The translations under genes and the position numbers were made by a program. From Cyanobacteria bacterium SW_9_44_58 (GTDB taxonomy: Bacteria; Cyanobacteriota; Cyanobacteriia; Cyanobacteriales; Rubidibacteraceae): a DNA stretch of 53,441 bases. The stretch lies in contig PXPI01000086.1 in the NCBI GenBank assembly GCA_003021905.1, positions 1 to 53,441 of the forward strand, read 5' to 3'. Each line of letters opens with the position of its first letter. Within the stretch, counting starts at the first letter, position 1. The notes under the pieces are model-generated. The model was given only the letters and a program-made list of their open reading frames with translations. It made no database searches and was not told the origin of the DNA. Below, one piece after another: positions 16,734-25,955 of this stretch.

Positions 16734-18203
16734 TTATTCAGGATTTTGCAACAGGGAAGAATCAACTTCAATTCCCAGTGCTTGGGCAACCCGTTGGCCA
16801 TAATCGGTATCGGCGCGGAAAAAATGACACAGCTGGCGTTTTTGGATTTCTTTGTCCGCTTCTCCCAATTTGGACGCGATCGCGTTGGCAGTGCGATTTT
16901 TATGATCCTCATCTAAAACGCGCCATAGCATGCCGGGTTGGGTATAATTATCTTCTTGTTGGGAATCATAGCGGTCAGCACTAACATTTCCCAATGGCAG
17001 GGCTGGTTCTTTATATTCCGGCGCTTCTTTCGGGGTATCTTCGTAGCTGTTGGGATAATAGTTCGGGCTGTTGCCGCCATATCCAGTTGACATTGCCCCA
17101 TCCCGTTGATAGTTCATCACCGGGCAGCGCGGTTGATTCACTGGAATTTGATGATAGTTGGTACCCAGGCGATAGCGATGGGCATCGCCATAGGACATGA
17201 GACGGGCTTGCAATACCTTATCCGGACTTGCCCGAATTCCTGGAACAAAAGCAGAGGGGCTAAAAGCAGCTTCTTCCACTTCCGCAAAATAGTTTTCGGG
17301 GTTGCGATTTAACTCTAACGTCCCAATATCCATCAAGGGAAATTCATCATGGGGCCATACTTTTGTCAAATCAAAGGGATTCCAACGGAAATTTTGCGCT
17401 TGCTGTTCCGTCATAATTTGAACACAGACACGCCAGCTAGGATAATTTCTCCGTTCAATCGCTTCATATAAGTCTTTCTGATGGGATTCGCGATCAATCC
17501 CAATCGTATTGGCCGCTTGTTCATCGCTTAGGCATTTTACCCCTTGCCGGGTTTTGAGATGAAACTTGCACCAAACCCGTTCCCCATCGGCATTAATAAA
17601 GGAAAAGGTGTGGCTGCCGTAGCCGTTCATATGGCGATAGCTAGCAGGAAGACCGCGATCGCTGAATAAAATGGTAATTTGGTGCAGCGATTCCGGATTC
17701 AGCGACCAGAAATCCCACTGCATATTGGGATCGCGAAGATTGGTTTGAGGATGGCGTTTTTGCGAGTGAATCAACTGTTGGAATTTATAGGGATCGCGAA
17801 TGAAGAAAACCGGGGTATTGTTCCCAACTAAATCCCAGTTGCCTTCCTCAGTGTAGAATTTAATCGCAAAGCCGCGAACATCTCGTTCGGCATCAGCTGC
17901 CCCGCGTTCTCCAGCCACTGTGGAAAAGCGGACAAATACATCTGTTTGTTGACCAGCTTCTGACAGGAATTTAGCTTTGGTATATTGAGGAATGGGATTG
18001 GTAACAGTGAATGTGCCATAAGCGCCGGACCCTTTTGCGTGAACCACTCGTTCGGGAATTCGCTCCCGGTTAAAGTGCTGCATTTGTTCTAGGAGTTGGA
18101 AATCCTGCATTAAAACAGGTCCGCGTTCTCCAGCAGTGAGGGAATTTTGATTATCTCCAATGGGACAACCATTGGAATTTGTTAAGTGTTTCTGTTCACT
18201 CAT
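16734..18203 (-). CDS. Monofunctional haem catalase
   Basis: A 489-residue small-subunit catalase that breaks H2O2 into water and oxygen. The catalytic His55 lies in [12 protein letters not shown], the distal Asn in [12 protein letters not shown] (about 128), and the proximal haem Tyr338 in [14 protein letters not shown] with Arg334. Length and motifs fit clade 3 enzymes that bind NADPH. Many cyanobacteria rely on KatG instead, so this type is less common. A GAAGCGATC-type leader precedes the ATG; the gene is monocistronic and divergent from the next oxidoreductase with a 267-bp AT-rich gap. Confidence 0.95.
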   Translation of the reverse strand: MSEQKHLTNSNGCPIGDNQNSLTAGERGPVLMQDFQLLEQMQHFNRERIPERVVHAKGSGAYGTFTVTNPIPQYTKAKFLSEAGQQTDVFVRFSTVAGERGAADAERDVRGFAIKFYTEEGNWDLVGNNTPVFFIRDPYKFQQLIHSQKRHPQTNLRDPNMQWDFWSLNPESLHQITILFSDRGLPASYRHMNGYGSHTFSFINADGERVWCKFHLKTRQGVKCLSDEQAANTIGIDRESHQKDLYEAIERRNYPSWRVCVQIMTEQQAQNFRWNPFDLTKVWPHDEFPLMDIGTLELNRNPENYFAEVEEAAFSPSAFVPGIRASPDKVLQARLMSYGDAHRYRLGTNYHQIPVNQPRCPVMNYQRDGAMSTGYGGNSPNYYPNSYEDTPKEAPEYKEPALPLGNVSADRYDSQQEDNYTQPGMLWRVLDEDHKNRTANAIASKLGEADKEIQKRQLCHFFRADTDYGQRVAQALGIEVDSSLLQNPE

Positions 18204-18470
18204 GAAGATCGCTTCCTTATTGAGTTGGCTAAATGAGTTGAATTCAATTATTTGAACGAATGAGCTAATAGCTATGACAACATAACTGGACTTTTTTCAT
18301 CAAATAGATTTTGGAATAGATCTTAATTGTTTCCCATTTTTATATTAAGAATTGCTATTGTAGCATAAGTACTTAAATTGATTTTTGTTAATAGTTAATG
18401 AATCAATCAAGTATTGTCTCTGATTTTCCAATGTTATATTAATCAAAAAATCAGCATTTTAAATTAAACG

Positions 18471-19592
18471 ATGACAATTTATGATTGGCTAGTTATTGGC
18501 GGCGGAATTACCGGGGCAGCATTAGCTTACGAATTGCAAGCCCAAGGCAACAAGGTTTTATTGTTAGAACCCAATTCTAATCTGAACAATGCAACGCGCT
18601 ATAGTTATGGGGGACTTCCTTTTTGGGCAACTTCTCCAGAGACTAAAGAACTTTGTGCCGAGGGAATGAGCATCCATCGTCAACTTCCAGAAATCTTGGA
18701 TTGCGATACTGAATTTCAAGAAATCAATCTATTATTAACTATAAAAAAAAATGAGTCTCCTGAAAAAATTCTCAAACAATATCAAAGCTGTGAAATTCCG
18801 CCCCAATTATTAAGCGTTGCCGAAAGTTGTGAATTAGAACCGTTATTAAATCCTAGCGCGATCGCGGGAGCGATTTATTTTCCCCATGGTCATATTAACC
18901 CTGTTAAAACCAATGAAGCTTATCTTAAAACCTTTACCCGTCTCGGCGGCACAATGATCCATGAATCGGTCAATTCCTTTCAGTTTCATCAAGAAACAGT
19001 TGTCGGCGCCAAAACCGATCAAAATACTTATCGTGCTGACAAAACAGTGGTTTGTGCTGGGGGATTGACCCGTCGCTTATTAAAACAATCGAGCGTGACA
19101 GTGCCTGTTTATTTCACTCACGCCGAATTACTAGAAACACCGCCCCTTGATTTAAAATTAAATACTTTAATTATGCCTGCCCATGACCAACGCTTGCGCT
19201 TAGAAGCCAAAGCAACGGCACTGGAACAAGAATCTTTATGGGATCAACCGGAAGAAGATCTTGGATCCGCCGTTATTGATCCAGGGGCAATTCAGTTTCG
19301 CGATGGCCATTTGTGTATCGGTCAAATTAGCCGTACCTTAACCGATCCCAATTCCAAAGTTGATGCCACTGCCAGCGAGGCTTGGTTGCGTGAGGAAATT
19401 GGCACCTTATTGCCAGCATTAAAAGATGTTCCTGCCCAATGGCACAGTTGTTTAATTGCCTTTAGTCCCAATCGGGAATCAACAATCGGTAAACTAGAGG
19501 AGTATGATGGGATTTATGTGTTTTCCGGCTTTACCAGTCCCCTTCTATTGGCCCCTCCTTTAGCCAGACGATTCGCGCGATCGGTTAGCTGA
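18471..19592 (+). CDS. FAD-dependent amine oxidoreductase (DAO family, glycine-oxidase-like)
   Basis: The 373-residue protein begins with a classical dinucleotide motif, IGGGITGAALAYELQAQG (about 9-26), then LLLEPN. The C-terminal segment GIYVFSGFTSPLLLAPPLA is the usual second FAD-contact region of the DAO fold. Substrate is probably an amino or imino acid but cannot be fixed from sequence. No signal peptide is seen. It is divergent from catalase; catalase could remove the H2O2 such oxidases make, though this link is inference. Confidence 0.82.
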   Translation: MTIYDWLVIGGGITGAALAYELQAQGNKVLLLEPNSNLNNATRYSYGGLPFWATSPETKELCAEGMSIHRQLPEILDCDTEFQEINLLLTIKKNESPEKILKQYQSCEIPPQLLSVAESCELEPLLNPSAIAGAIYFPHGHINPVKTNEAYLKTFTRLGGTMIHESVNSFQFHQETVVGAKTDQNTYRADKTVVCAGGLTRRLLKQSSVTVPVYFTHAELLETPPLDLKLNTLIMPAHDQRLRLEAKATALEQESLWDQPEEDLGSAVIDPGAIQFRDGHLCIGQISRTLTDPNSKVDATASEAWLREEIGTLLPALKDVPAQWHSCLIAFSPNRESTIGKLEEYDGIYVFSGFTSPLLLAPPLARRFARSVS

Positions 19593-19608
19593 AAGTAAAC
19601 TACCTTAC

Positions 19609-20013
19609 TTAACGAGCAACTGTCCCTCGACTAGAACGGTATGTATACTCGCTCACCGAAGGATTGGGATGATTGGGATCAATCAGTTTTGTTCCTTGTT
19701 TCCAATGATTCGGTTCAGCAAGAATTGCTTGGTAAGTGCCATCCTTTTGTTTAGAAACCAGCATCCACATCTTACTGTGCTCACTACAGAAAAGTTCCTC
19801 TAGCCAAGAGCTGGTATCGAGATATTCTCCTTTCATGGCAAGGAATTTTGCTTTTTTACTAGAAATCCCAAGATGCTTTTTGATGTTAGCAGCACCTTCG
19901 TAAAAAACACGATGTTTCTCACTTCCAAAACGCCATAGTCTTTCTCCACAGTAGGGACAATAAAACTTGGGGGTTTTTTTGTAACGGCTGCGTTTGTTAG
20001 GCATTTGCGACAC
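19609..20013 (-). CDS. Hypothetical zinc-ribbon protein
   Basis: A basic 134-residue protein with FYCPYCGERLW near the N-terminus, a CxxC zinc-ribbon half; later cysteines at LFCSEH could complete the site with a His. The region KKHLGISSKKAKFLAMKGEY is very basic. I recognise it only as a type of unknown protein found in cyanobacteria. An alternative ATG three codons in (20004) is equally good. It is convergent with the FAD oxidoreductase, 16 bp apart. Confidence 0.65.
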   Translation of the reverse strand: MSQMPNKRSRYKKTPKFYCPYCGERLWRFGSEKHRVFYEGAANIKKHLGISSKKAKFLAMKGEYLDTSSWLEELFCSEHSKMWMLVSKQKDGTYQAILAEPNHWKQGTKLIDPNHPNPSVSEYTYRSSRGTVAR

Positions 20014-20423
20014 TCCTCTAAAATACTCCAGTATTTTTTAAGTAATAAAACGTAAATTTGCACAAAAAGGGATACGTGATTACGTGATAATTTTTCTTCC
20101 CTGATCAGAGATAATTCTTGGCACTTCCTATCGAAATAGAAAGTTGCTCTTTTATGGAGTTCAAGCTGCTTTTGAATTTTATAACACCTGTGTAGAAACG
20201 CAATACGCCCTACACAAAGTATTAGTTAGTATTTACTTGATGACTCTGAACGATTGCTTGGTTTCCGGAATTATGTAAATAATAACATTTAAATGCTAGG
20301 GTTGCAATTACACGTTATTAGTAAAATAAATTGTATGACAAAAAGTAATAAGTTTAATTAAATAATATAACCCATAATTAGTTTGGATCTCCCACACTTT
20401 CTTATCAATTTACCAAAAATGAA
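20014..20423. other. AT-rich intergenic region, no gene seen
   Basis: About 400 bp with no plausible coding frame on either strand. The part beside the zinc-ribbon gene likely holds its promoter. It borders the IS605-derived element to the right. Confidence 0.3.
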
Positions 20424-20609
20424 GGGTCTAAAGCCCCGCCGTTTACGGCGTTCTGTGATATAATGAAAGCTAAGTAAGGACAGGCAGTCTTGAATAAGGC
20501 TCGTAGAGGGTAAAGAAGCGGGGACAAGGTCTGGATTAAGTGACCTATTGTCTAGTTTCTCCCGGTGAAGCGAGAATCTCTTTCCTTCTAGGGAAGAGAG
20601 TGTCAATTA
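20424..20609 (+). mobile_element. Non-autonomous IS605-type element (about 186 bp)
   Basis: The left side has GGTCTAAAGCCC then a stem CGCCGT / ACGGCG (20437-20450). The right side has GAGAATCTC, an imperfect stem CTCTTTCC / GGGAAGAG (20578-20598), then AGTGTCAATTAG, the reverse complement of the TTGACAC pattern at 8090. The interior has no transposase frame but resembles a tnpB 3' guide-RNA segment in position. It fits a MITE-like deletion derivative; the autonomous parent is not identified here. Confidence 0.55.
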
Positions 20610-20650
20610 GCGTTGGCAATTAATGGGAAAGAGTTCGTCGCCGGAGTCGC

Positions 20651-20953
20651 TTATCCGGCCCAGGATTTTAAAAGCCAGCCGAGAATGATTCCTAAACCGC
20701 CAAATCGCACTGCTAACCAAAACGGTTCCAGCAGATCTTTCCAGCTGACAAGACGGCTTTCTAGGTTATAGTCTAACGTCTCTAATTCTGATTGCAGACG
20801 TTGCAGTTTTGCTTTTAGTTCCTCTTTTTGCGTTCGATCGCGCTGAATTTGATAATACCGCCGTCGCAGATCAATCAGCGCTTGTTCCAGTTCCTGCAGG
20901 CGAGTTTCCCATTGGTCATCGTTTGGTGGCGGCTGAGAATTAGAAGGAGACAT
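20651..20953 (-). CDS. Hypothetical coiled-coil protein with C-terminal membrane anchor
   Basis: A 100-residue protein: a polar Pro-rich start, a heptad-like coiled coil at about 15-70 (LEQALIDLRRRYYQIQRDR), and one C-terminal hydrophobic segment (about 75-98) ending in LLKSWAG. It looks like a tail-anchored small protein of the type widespread in cyanobacteria, with no known function. It is divergent from the next gene, 58 bp away. Confidence 0.72.
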   Translation of the reverse strand: MSPSNSQPPPNDDQWETRLQELEQALIDLRRRYYQIQRDRTQKEELKAKLQRLQSELETLDYNLESRLVSWKDLLEPFWLAVRFGGLGIILGWLLKSWAG

Positions 20954-21011
20954 TATACAATAGACTTAACAGGCTCCTTAGTTATTGTACCCTTGTGAGG
21001 AAAGCAAATTC

Positions 21012-21290
21012 ATGTCACAACTTAGTCCATCGGCCACTCGTGATGAACTCTCAGAAAAAAGTACTTTAGAGTTGGCGCAATTGTTGGCCCAAAAATGCGC
21101 GATCGCGCCCAACGATTGGCATCGTCTCAAAGCCAACCGCAAAGCCCAAGCCAATCAGCATATTACTGCGGCTCTGGTGTATTTACAATCCGACCAAACC
21201 GAAGAAGCCCTAGCCCACCTTCAACAAGCAGCGGGCTGGCTGGATCGCTCAATTTCAGCGCCCCCATGTCCGACGCACGGCAACCATTAG
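21012..21290 (+). CDS. Conserved cyanobacterial hypothetical protein (DUF6439-like)
   Basis: I place the start at the ATG at 21012, with GAGGAAAG 9 bp upstream, rather than the TTG at 20985; this gives 92 residues. It is helical, with an N-terminal LAQLLAQKCAIAPNDWHRLK and the ending GWLDRSISAPPCPTHGNH. It looks like a family restricted to cyanobacteria; the DUF number is from memory. Its last codon overlaps the end of the convergent gene by 4 bp. Confidence 0.72.
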   Translation: MSQLSPSATRDELSEKSTLELAQLLAQKCAIAPNDWHRLKANRKAQANQHITAALVYLQSDQTEEALAHLQQAAGWLDRSISAPPCPTHGNH

Positions 21291-22234
21291 ACACTGGCAT
21301 GCATTTTTAACTGTTCCCAACCTTTTCCTTCATACCCATAAGGAAACTGTTGGGGATCGAGAATTTCGGCGAGAATTTCGATCGAATCCACTAAACGGGG
21401 ACCCGGGCGGTTAAAGTAAGCATTGCCGTCAGCCACATAAACTCGGTTCTCTTGTACTGCCTTTAACTGGGACCAACCAGAACGTTGGGTTAAACTTTGG
21501 GCTTCTTGGCGAGTCCGTTCTAGATCAAAGCCACAAGGCATAATTACAATAACATCGGGATTGGCATGATGCAGCTCTTGCCAGTCCACATAGCGCGATC
21601 GCGCCCCGGTTTCATCCAAAACTGGAGTTCCCCCGGCAATTTTAATCAATTCCGGAAGCCAATTTCCCCCCGACATTAGCGGATCAATCCATTCGATGGT
21701 GGCAACGCGAGGGCGATCATGGGTTGCAATTTCATCTGTAATGCGAGTGCATGCATCAACGCGGCTTTGAAGCTCGCTGAGGGCTTGTTGGGAATCCACT
21801 CCGAGACGGGTGGCAACACGCTTCATATCTATCCAGACTTCCGTTAAGACATTTCCCTGTAGAGAAATAATTTCCGGTTGACTGGCTATCAGCTGTGCTG
21901 TTGCTTGTTGCACTTGAGCCATACTAACGGCGCAAGCATCGCATTGATCTTGCGTAATAATATGAGTCGGTTGCAATTGTTCTAAAACATCAGTTTTAAG
22001 TTCGTAAATACTTAATGCTGACTGCATTAATGCTTGGACATCTTCATTAATCCCAGCGCTGCTTTTTTGGGAATTTAACTGGGCTTCGGTGCAAACTGGC
22101 AAAGATTGAATCTCTGGAGGATAATCGCATTCGTGAGAACGACCAACGAGACAATCGGTTAAGCCTAAAGCAGCCACTGTTTCCGTTGCACTAGGCAATA
22201 AGGAAACAATTCTTAAAGAGTTGGATGTTGTCAT
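21287..22234 (-). CDS. BtuF/FecB-type substrate-binding protein (cobalamin-like), apparently without signal peptide
   Basis: The 315-residue protein has the periplasmic-binding fold of the vitamin B12 / iron-siderophore class: RIVSLLPSATETVAALGL near the start, VGRSHECDYP, and later WIDPLMSGGNWLPELI and NPDVIVIMPCGF. Such proteins normally feed an ABC importer, but there is no signal peptide and no transporter gene nearby, so it may be cytosolic or act on another ligand. The IS605-type hairpin at 22260-22302 lies in its 5' region, 26 bp from the start. Confidence 0.75.
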   Translation of the reverse strand: MTTSNSLRIVSLLPSATETVAALGLTDCLVGRSHECDYPPEIQSLPVCTEAQLNSQKSSAGINEDVQALMQSALSIYELKTDVLEQLQPTHIITQDQCDACAVSMAQVQQATAQLIASQPEIISLQGNVLTEVWIDMKRVATRLGVDSQQALSELQSRVDACTRITDEIATHDRPRVATIEWIDPLMSGGNWLPELIKIAGGTPVLDETGARSRYVDWQELHHANPDVIVIMPCGFDLERTRQEAQSLTQRSGWSQLKAVQENRVYVADGNAYFNRPGPRLVDSIEILAEILDPQQFPYGYEGKGWEQLKMHASV

Positions 22235-22259
22235 AATAACCTAAAGAAGTAAGCCCCGT

Positions 22260-22302
22260 CCATCCGTTTGAAACGGATGGCTTTCTGACTGGTTTACTGT
22301 AA
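22260..22302. repeat. Solo IS605-type end matching 5614-5654
   Basis: This is an inverted copy of the end of the 5.6-7.5 kb element: stem CCATCCGTT / AACGGATGG, then CTTTCTGACTGGTTTACTG. Relative to the copy at 5634-5654 the stem carries a paired change that keeps the base pairing. No transposase gene accompanies it. Confidence 0.6.
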
Positions 22303-22453
22303 ATTGGCAATAGAGGAGAAAAAAACACGCGGCGAAAACGGAATCTTAATTCTTTTGTAACGAATTTGAGAGATAATGATCAATTTTTTCTATCGACAGA
22401 AATAGATTTTCATGGGACTTGTTAAACTTTAATTAGATTAAAAAGAAATATCA

Positions 22454-22795
22454 ATGAAAGATCATTCCCGTTCACCACAATTAATCCTTTACCTAATTCC
22501 CATTTTCGGAACTCTTCCTGCTGTATGGACACTTTGCCGTAAAAACGGAACTCCTCAACAACGTGCTGTCAGTCGTTTATCTGTGATGCTTGCTTTATCC
22601 TGGTTCCTTGCTTATAGTTTGCTGGGAGCAGGCGGCAGTTTAACACCCTCCACGATTTGGTCTCTCCGGTTACTGTATCTTGATGGATTAATTACTTCCG
22701 GTTACTTTATTAGTTGCTTAGTCTTGCTTATTCGCATCTGGCAAGGGAAATCTCCAAAACTTCCCGGCATTAGCCCCCTCTTAAGCAATCATTAG
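22454..22795 (+). CDS. Hypothetical membrane protein
   Basis: A 113-residue protein with three hydrophobic stretches, at about 9-24 (LILYLIPIFGTLPAVW), 43-61 and 72-92, separated by a basic loop (CRKNGTPQQRAVSRLS). It looks like a small inner-membrane protein; I do not recognise the family. AAAGAAAT precedes the ATG but no strong ribosome site is seen. Confidence 0.65.
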   Translation: MKDHSRSPQLILYLIPIFGTLPAVWTLCRKNGTPQQRAVSRLSVMLALSWFLAYSLLGAGGSLTPSTIWSLRLLYLDGLITSGYFISCLVLLIRIWQGKSPKLPGISPLLSNH

Positions 22796-22830
22796 AATCC
22801 GCGTCGATTGATCGCACCGAGTGTCCAAGG

Positions 22831-23079
22831 CTACTTTTTCGCCGACACTAGCAAGGTATCTCGTCGAACAACTAATTCACCTCTTTTGAGGGCATTACGC
22901 CATTGTTGACCGATTTTCCACGCGCGAAATTTGCTCACATTCCAGCGCGGGTTGGGCGGATAACCGGCAAACCCGGAACGCAGAGCAGGATAGTTGCTTT
23001 CGGGAAGGGTTGTGCTAACGGAGACGTTCTGAGATAATTCGACAATTGGTCCTTGTTCCCGTTGCCGTGTTTTTAACAT
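22831..23079 (-). CDS. Conserved hypothetical protein
   Basis: An 82-residue basic protein containing TTLPESNYPALRSGFAGYPP and WNVSKFRAWKIGQQWRNALK. The unusual, information-rich sequence suggests a genuine cyanobacterial gene of unknown function. It has no signal peptide, membrane segment or catalytic motif. It is convergent with the gene to its left. Confidence 0.68.
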   Translation of the reverse strand: MLKTRQREQGPIVELSQNVSVSTTLPESNYPALRSGFAGYPPNPRWNVSKFRAWKIGQQWRNALKRGELVVRRDTLLVSAKK

Positions 23080-23270
23080 TGCGTTACCCCCTATTTTCTA
23101 TCAAATGGATCAAAGTTTGCGACAAATTGCTCAGGGAGAAGGGGAGGAGATTCTTAATATATCGCAATCAACAGCATGAACTGATTGAGCAATGGTCTGG
23201 TTAATGGCGTGAGTTCTCCACAAGCACTAGGTAATGCTGTATGATAGAATTCTTGAGACATTACTGAGTA

Positions 23271-24002
23271 ATGGCAATGCTTCCTGAGTTCAGAAGCCTT
23301 TGGGAAAACACATTGGGATGGTCTCCCTCTCTCCAACAGCAGCAACAATTGGAATCGCTTTATCAAGGGATTTCAACAAAAAATCGTCAATTGAATCTAA
23401 CTCGCTTGAGTGAGCCGGAAGCGTTCTGGGAAAAACACCTTTGGGATTCTTTGCGAGGAATCATTCCCCTAGGCTGGGAGAGAATCACGACCGCTTCCTT
23501 TATTGATATTGGTTGCGGGGCTGGGTTTCCAGGCCTTCCCATCGCGATCGCGCTCCCTGAAGCTAGAGTAACACTCTTGGATGCGACCCGAAAAAAAATG
23601 GTTTACCTCAACAAGTTGATTGCGCAATTGGGGTTATCTCAAGTCAATACCGTCACTGGGAGAGCAGAAACCTTAGGGAAAGATTCCCAACACCGAGAGC
23701 GTTATGATGTTGCCCTGTTAAGAGCTGTGGCCGCTGCGCCTGTTTGTGCTGAATATGCATTTCCTTTCCTCAAAGTGGGAGGAATAGCAGTGCTGTATCG
23801 CGGTCGCTGGAACGAACAAGAGCAAGCTGCCTTAAATCAAGCTTTAAACCAACTCGGCGGAATGATTTGGCAAGTAGAAGCGTTTTCTACTCCCCTAACC
23901 GAGAGCAAGCGCCATTGTCTTTACCTAAAAAAGACGGAACCAACCCGAGATTTGTTCCCTCGCGCTGTGGGAATGGCTAAGCAAGCCCCTCTCGGCAACT
24001 AG
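23271..24002 (+). CDS. rsmG: 16S rRNA (guanine-N7) methyltransferase
   Basis: The 243-residue protein has the GidB/RsmG signature: LNLTRLSEPEAFWEKHLWDS, then the SAM loop FIDIGCGAGFPGLPIAIALPE (about 84-104), LLDATRKKMVYLN and VTGRAETLG. It methylates the N7 of the 530-loop guanine in 16S rRNA. Length fits the cyanobacterial form. The ATG at 23271 follows GACATTACTGAGTA with no strong ribosome site. Confidence 0.95.
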   Translation: MAMLPEFRSLWENTLGWSPSLQQQQQLESLYQGISTKNRQLNLTRLSEPEAFWEKHLWDSLRGIIPLGWERITTASFIDIGCGAGFPGLPIAIALPEARVTLLDATRKKMVYLNKLIAQLGLSQVNTVTGRAETLGKDSQHRERYDVALLRAVAAAPVCAEYAFPFLKVGGIAVLYRGRWNEQEQAALNQALNQLGGMIWQVEAFSTPLTESKRHCLYLKKTEPTRDLFPRAVGMAKQAPLGN

Positions 24003-24103
24003 TCCTTTAAGAACGCGATCGCTGATTCTTCCTTTCAGAAGCGAAAAAGAACCTATCACAAATTGGTTTGAGAATTAGAAAAATAACGATGAAAAAGCCC
24101 CAG

Positions 24104-24140
24104 GGAGTCTTGCCTTGTTTCGACCCCTGGAGCCTTCCCG
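24104..24140. terminator. Hairpin downstream of rsmG
   Basis: CCCCAGGG and CCCCTGG (about 24104 and 24125) can pair imperfectly around AGTCTTGCCTTG. There is no clear T-run. It lies between the convergent rsmG and sqdB genes and may end or stabilise one of the transcripts. Confidence 0.3.
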
Positions 24141-24290
24141 TTCGATTACTCCTCACTCACCACTAGTCATAAACTAACGAGTTTCTCATGAAGCAACAAG
24201 AGAGTAAGTGACAATTTTCTAATTGACCGATAATTATTTTATTAGGGTATCAAGCCCCTCATTGGGCGAATTAAATTGAAGCCCCAGTCC

Positions 24291-25514
24291 CTAACTCTTG
24301 TTGGAACTGGAAGCAAATTCCTGATTAACCTCTGGAATGCCTGCTTTTTGTTCTTTTGTCCAAACTGAGGTGCAAGGAATTTTTGCCAAATCCGCATTGT
24401 GGGCATATTTTTTGGCAATTTCCGTGACTTCGTAGAGCAATCCTTCCTCTAAGGTAGTGGGTTCTAACCCCATTTCTAAGAAACAATTATTTTCTACTTG
24501 CAGGTCATTTTCCGCTGCTTCTTTTCGGGGATTGTCCACATAAGCCACCTCGGTTCCTGTCAAGCGAGCGATTAAGTTCGCTAAATCCCGAATCCGATGG
24601 GTTTCTGTCATTTGGTTGAGAATTTTTACCCGTTCCCCTTTTTCAGGAGGATACTGAAGGGCGAGTTCGATGCAGCGAACCGTATTTTGAATATGGATAA
24701 AAGCACGGGTTTGACCCCCCGTTCCATGGACAGTCAAAGGATAGCCAATGGCCGCCTGCATGAGAAAGCGATTCAAAACTGTTCCATAATCGCCATCATA
24801 ATCAAAGCGATTAATCAATCGTTCATCCAACTTGGTGTCTTCCGTATCGGTTCCCCATACAATTCCCTGGTGCAAATCAGTCACCCGCACGCCATCATTT
24901 TTGTTGTAATAGGCAAACAACAACTGATCCTGGGTTTTGGTCATGTGATAGATACTGCCCGGATTTGGGGGATACAGAATTTGTTGCGGAATGCGTTCCC
25001 CGTCTTCGTTGACCACTTCAACATCCAGATAGCCTTCCGGGATCTTCATCCCAGCAGTACCATAGCCATAAACGCCCATGGTTCCTAAGTGGACAAGATG
25101 AGTATCTAATCCCGCTTCCGCGATCGCGCAGAGGATATTATGAGTAGCATTGATATTGTTATCCACCGTATAGCGGCGGTGACGCGGCGTTTTCATCGAA
25201 TAGGGGGCTGCCCGTTGTTCCGCAAAATGAACGATCGCGTCCGGTTGTTCCTGATTTAGCAACTGCAGCACGCGATCGTATTCTTGCGCGAGATCAATGT
25301 TATGAAACGCCATGTCTTTGCCGCTTACCTCTTTCCAGGCTTTGAGGCGAACTCCCATGGGCGAGATCGGGGTAAGAGACCCTGCTTCCAATTCATTATC
25401 AATGTTGCGTCGAGACAAATTATCAACAATAATCACCTCATGGCCTACTTTTGACAAATGTAGGGAAGTGGGCCATCCACAGAAACCATCGCCGCCAAGA
25501 ATAACTACTTTCAT
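24291..25514 (-). CDS. sqdB: UDP-sulfoquinovose synthase
   Basis: It converts UDP-glucose and sulfite to UDP-sulfoquinovose, the headgroup donor for the thylakoid sulfolipid SQDG. The NAD loop ILGGDGFCGWPTSLHL is near residue 5-20, followed by VDNLSRR, the catalytic TMGVYGYG with Tyr, and the YHMTKTQD lysine motif. The AEQRAAPYSM segment is typical of SqdB. Length of 407 is normal. No sqdX-type glycosyltransferase lies next to it here. It is probably monocistronic. Confidence 0.95.
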   Translation of the reverse strand: MKVVILGGDGFCGWPTSLHLSKVGHEVIIVDNLSRRNIDNELEAGSLTPISPMGVRLKAWKEVSGKDMAFHNIDLAQEYDRVLQLLNQEQPDAIVHFAEQRAAPYSMKTPRHRRYTVDNNINATHNILCAIAEAGLDTHLVHLGTMGVYGYGTAGMKIPEGYLDVEVVNEDGERIPQQILYPPNPGSIYHMTKTQDQLLFAYYNKNDGVRVTDLHQGIVWGTDTEDTKLDERLINRFDYDGDYGTVLNRFLMQAAIGYPLTVHGTGGQTRAFIHIQNTVRCIELALQYPPEKGERVKILNQMTETHRIRDLANLIARLTGTEVAYVDNPRKEAAENDLQVENNCFLEMGLEPTTLEEGLLYEVTEIAKKYAHNADLAKIPCTSVWTKEQKAGIPEVNQEFASSSNKS

Positions 25515-25632
25515 AATTCAGCCTATATTAACTCACTGCATCAGTCCGAGTTTTTTAAACCCGTAACTCTGATTCTCTCATTCCTTTAAAGCGTTAATTA
25601 TACCATTTCACTGGCAATTGCTAATTGCCCGC

Positions 25633-25947
25633 TTAATCTTCCACAATCCATTCCGAAGCGCGATCGCCCAGCTCCAGGGGAATATTCACTGCTTTGCCCA
25701 ACCGAGGCCGTTCCTTGGTTTGTGCAATATATTCTTGCACTTGCGCGATGCTTCCCCAAGCTTGGAGATAACTGGCAATGGCATTGAGATGTTCTAAATA
25801 CTCCGTTTCACTTAAGGGAAAAGAAGCCTGTTCTAAATACCGCCACATCACTTGCAGAAAAATTTTATTCCGGAAGCGGCGCAACTGAACATCAAATGAA
25901 CAACCCCATTTATTCACAATCAGTTGCTGTAGTTCCTGTCCGGTCAT
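25633..25947 (-). CDS. DUF3067 family protein
   Basis: A 104-residue protein found in cyanobacteria and plastids, with MTGQELQQLIVNKWG, FLQVMWRYLEQASFPLSE and RPRLGKAVNIPLELG near the C-terminus. The biochemical role is unknown to me. It lies 8 bp after the stop of the upstream gene, so it is most likely the last gene of the ndhS cluster. Confidence 0.82.
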   Translation of the reverse strand: MTGQELQQLIVNKWGCSFDVQLRRFRNKIFLQVMWRYLEQASFPLSETEYLEHLNAIASYLQAWGSIAQVQEYIAQTKERPRLGKAVNIPLELGDRASEWIVED

Positions 25948-25955
25948 AGATAATC

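Noticed and set aside
23104-23178. 24-codon frame MDQSLRQIAQGEGEEILNIS
   Set aside because: Too short, no ribosome site, and no recognisable family; probably chance.
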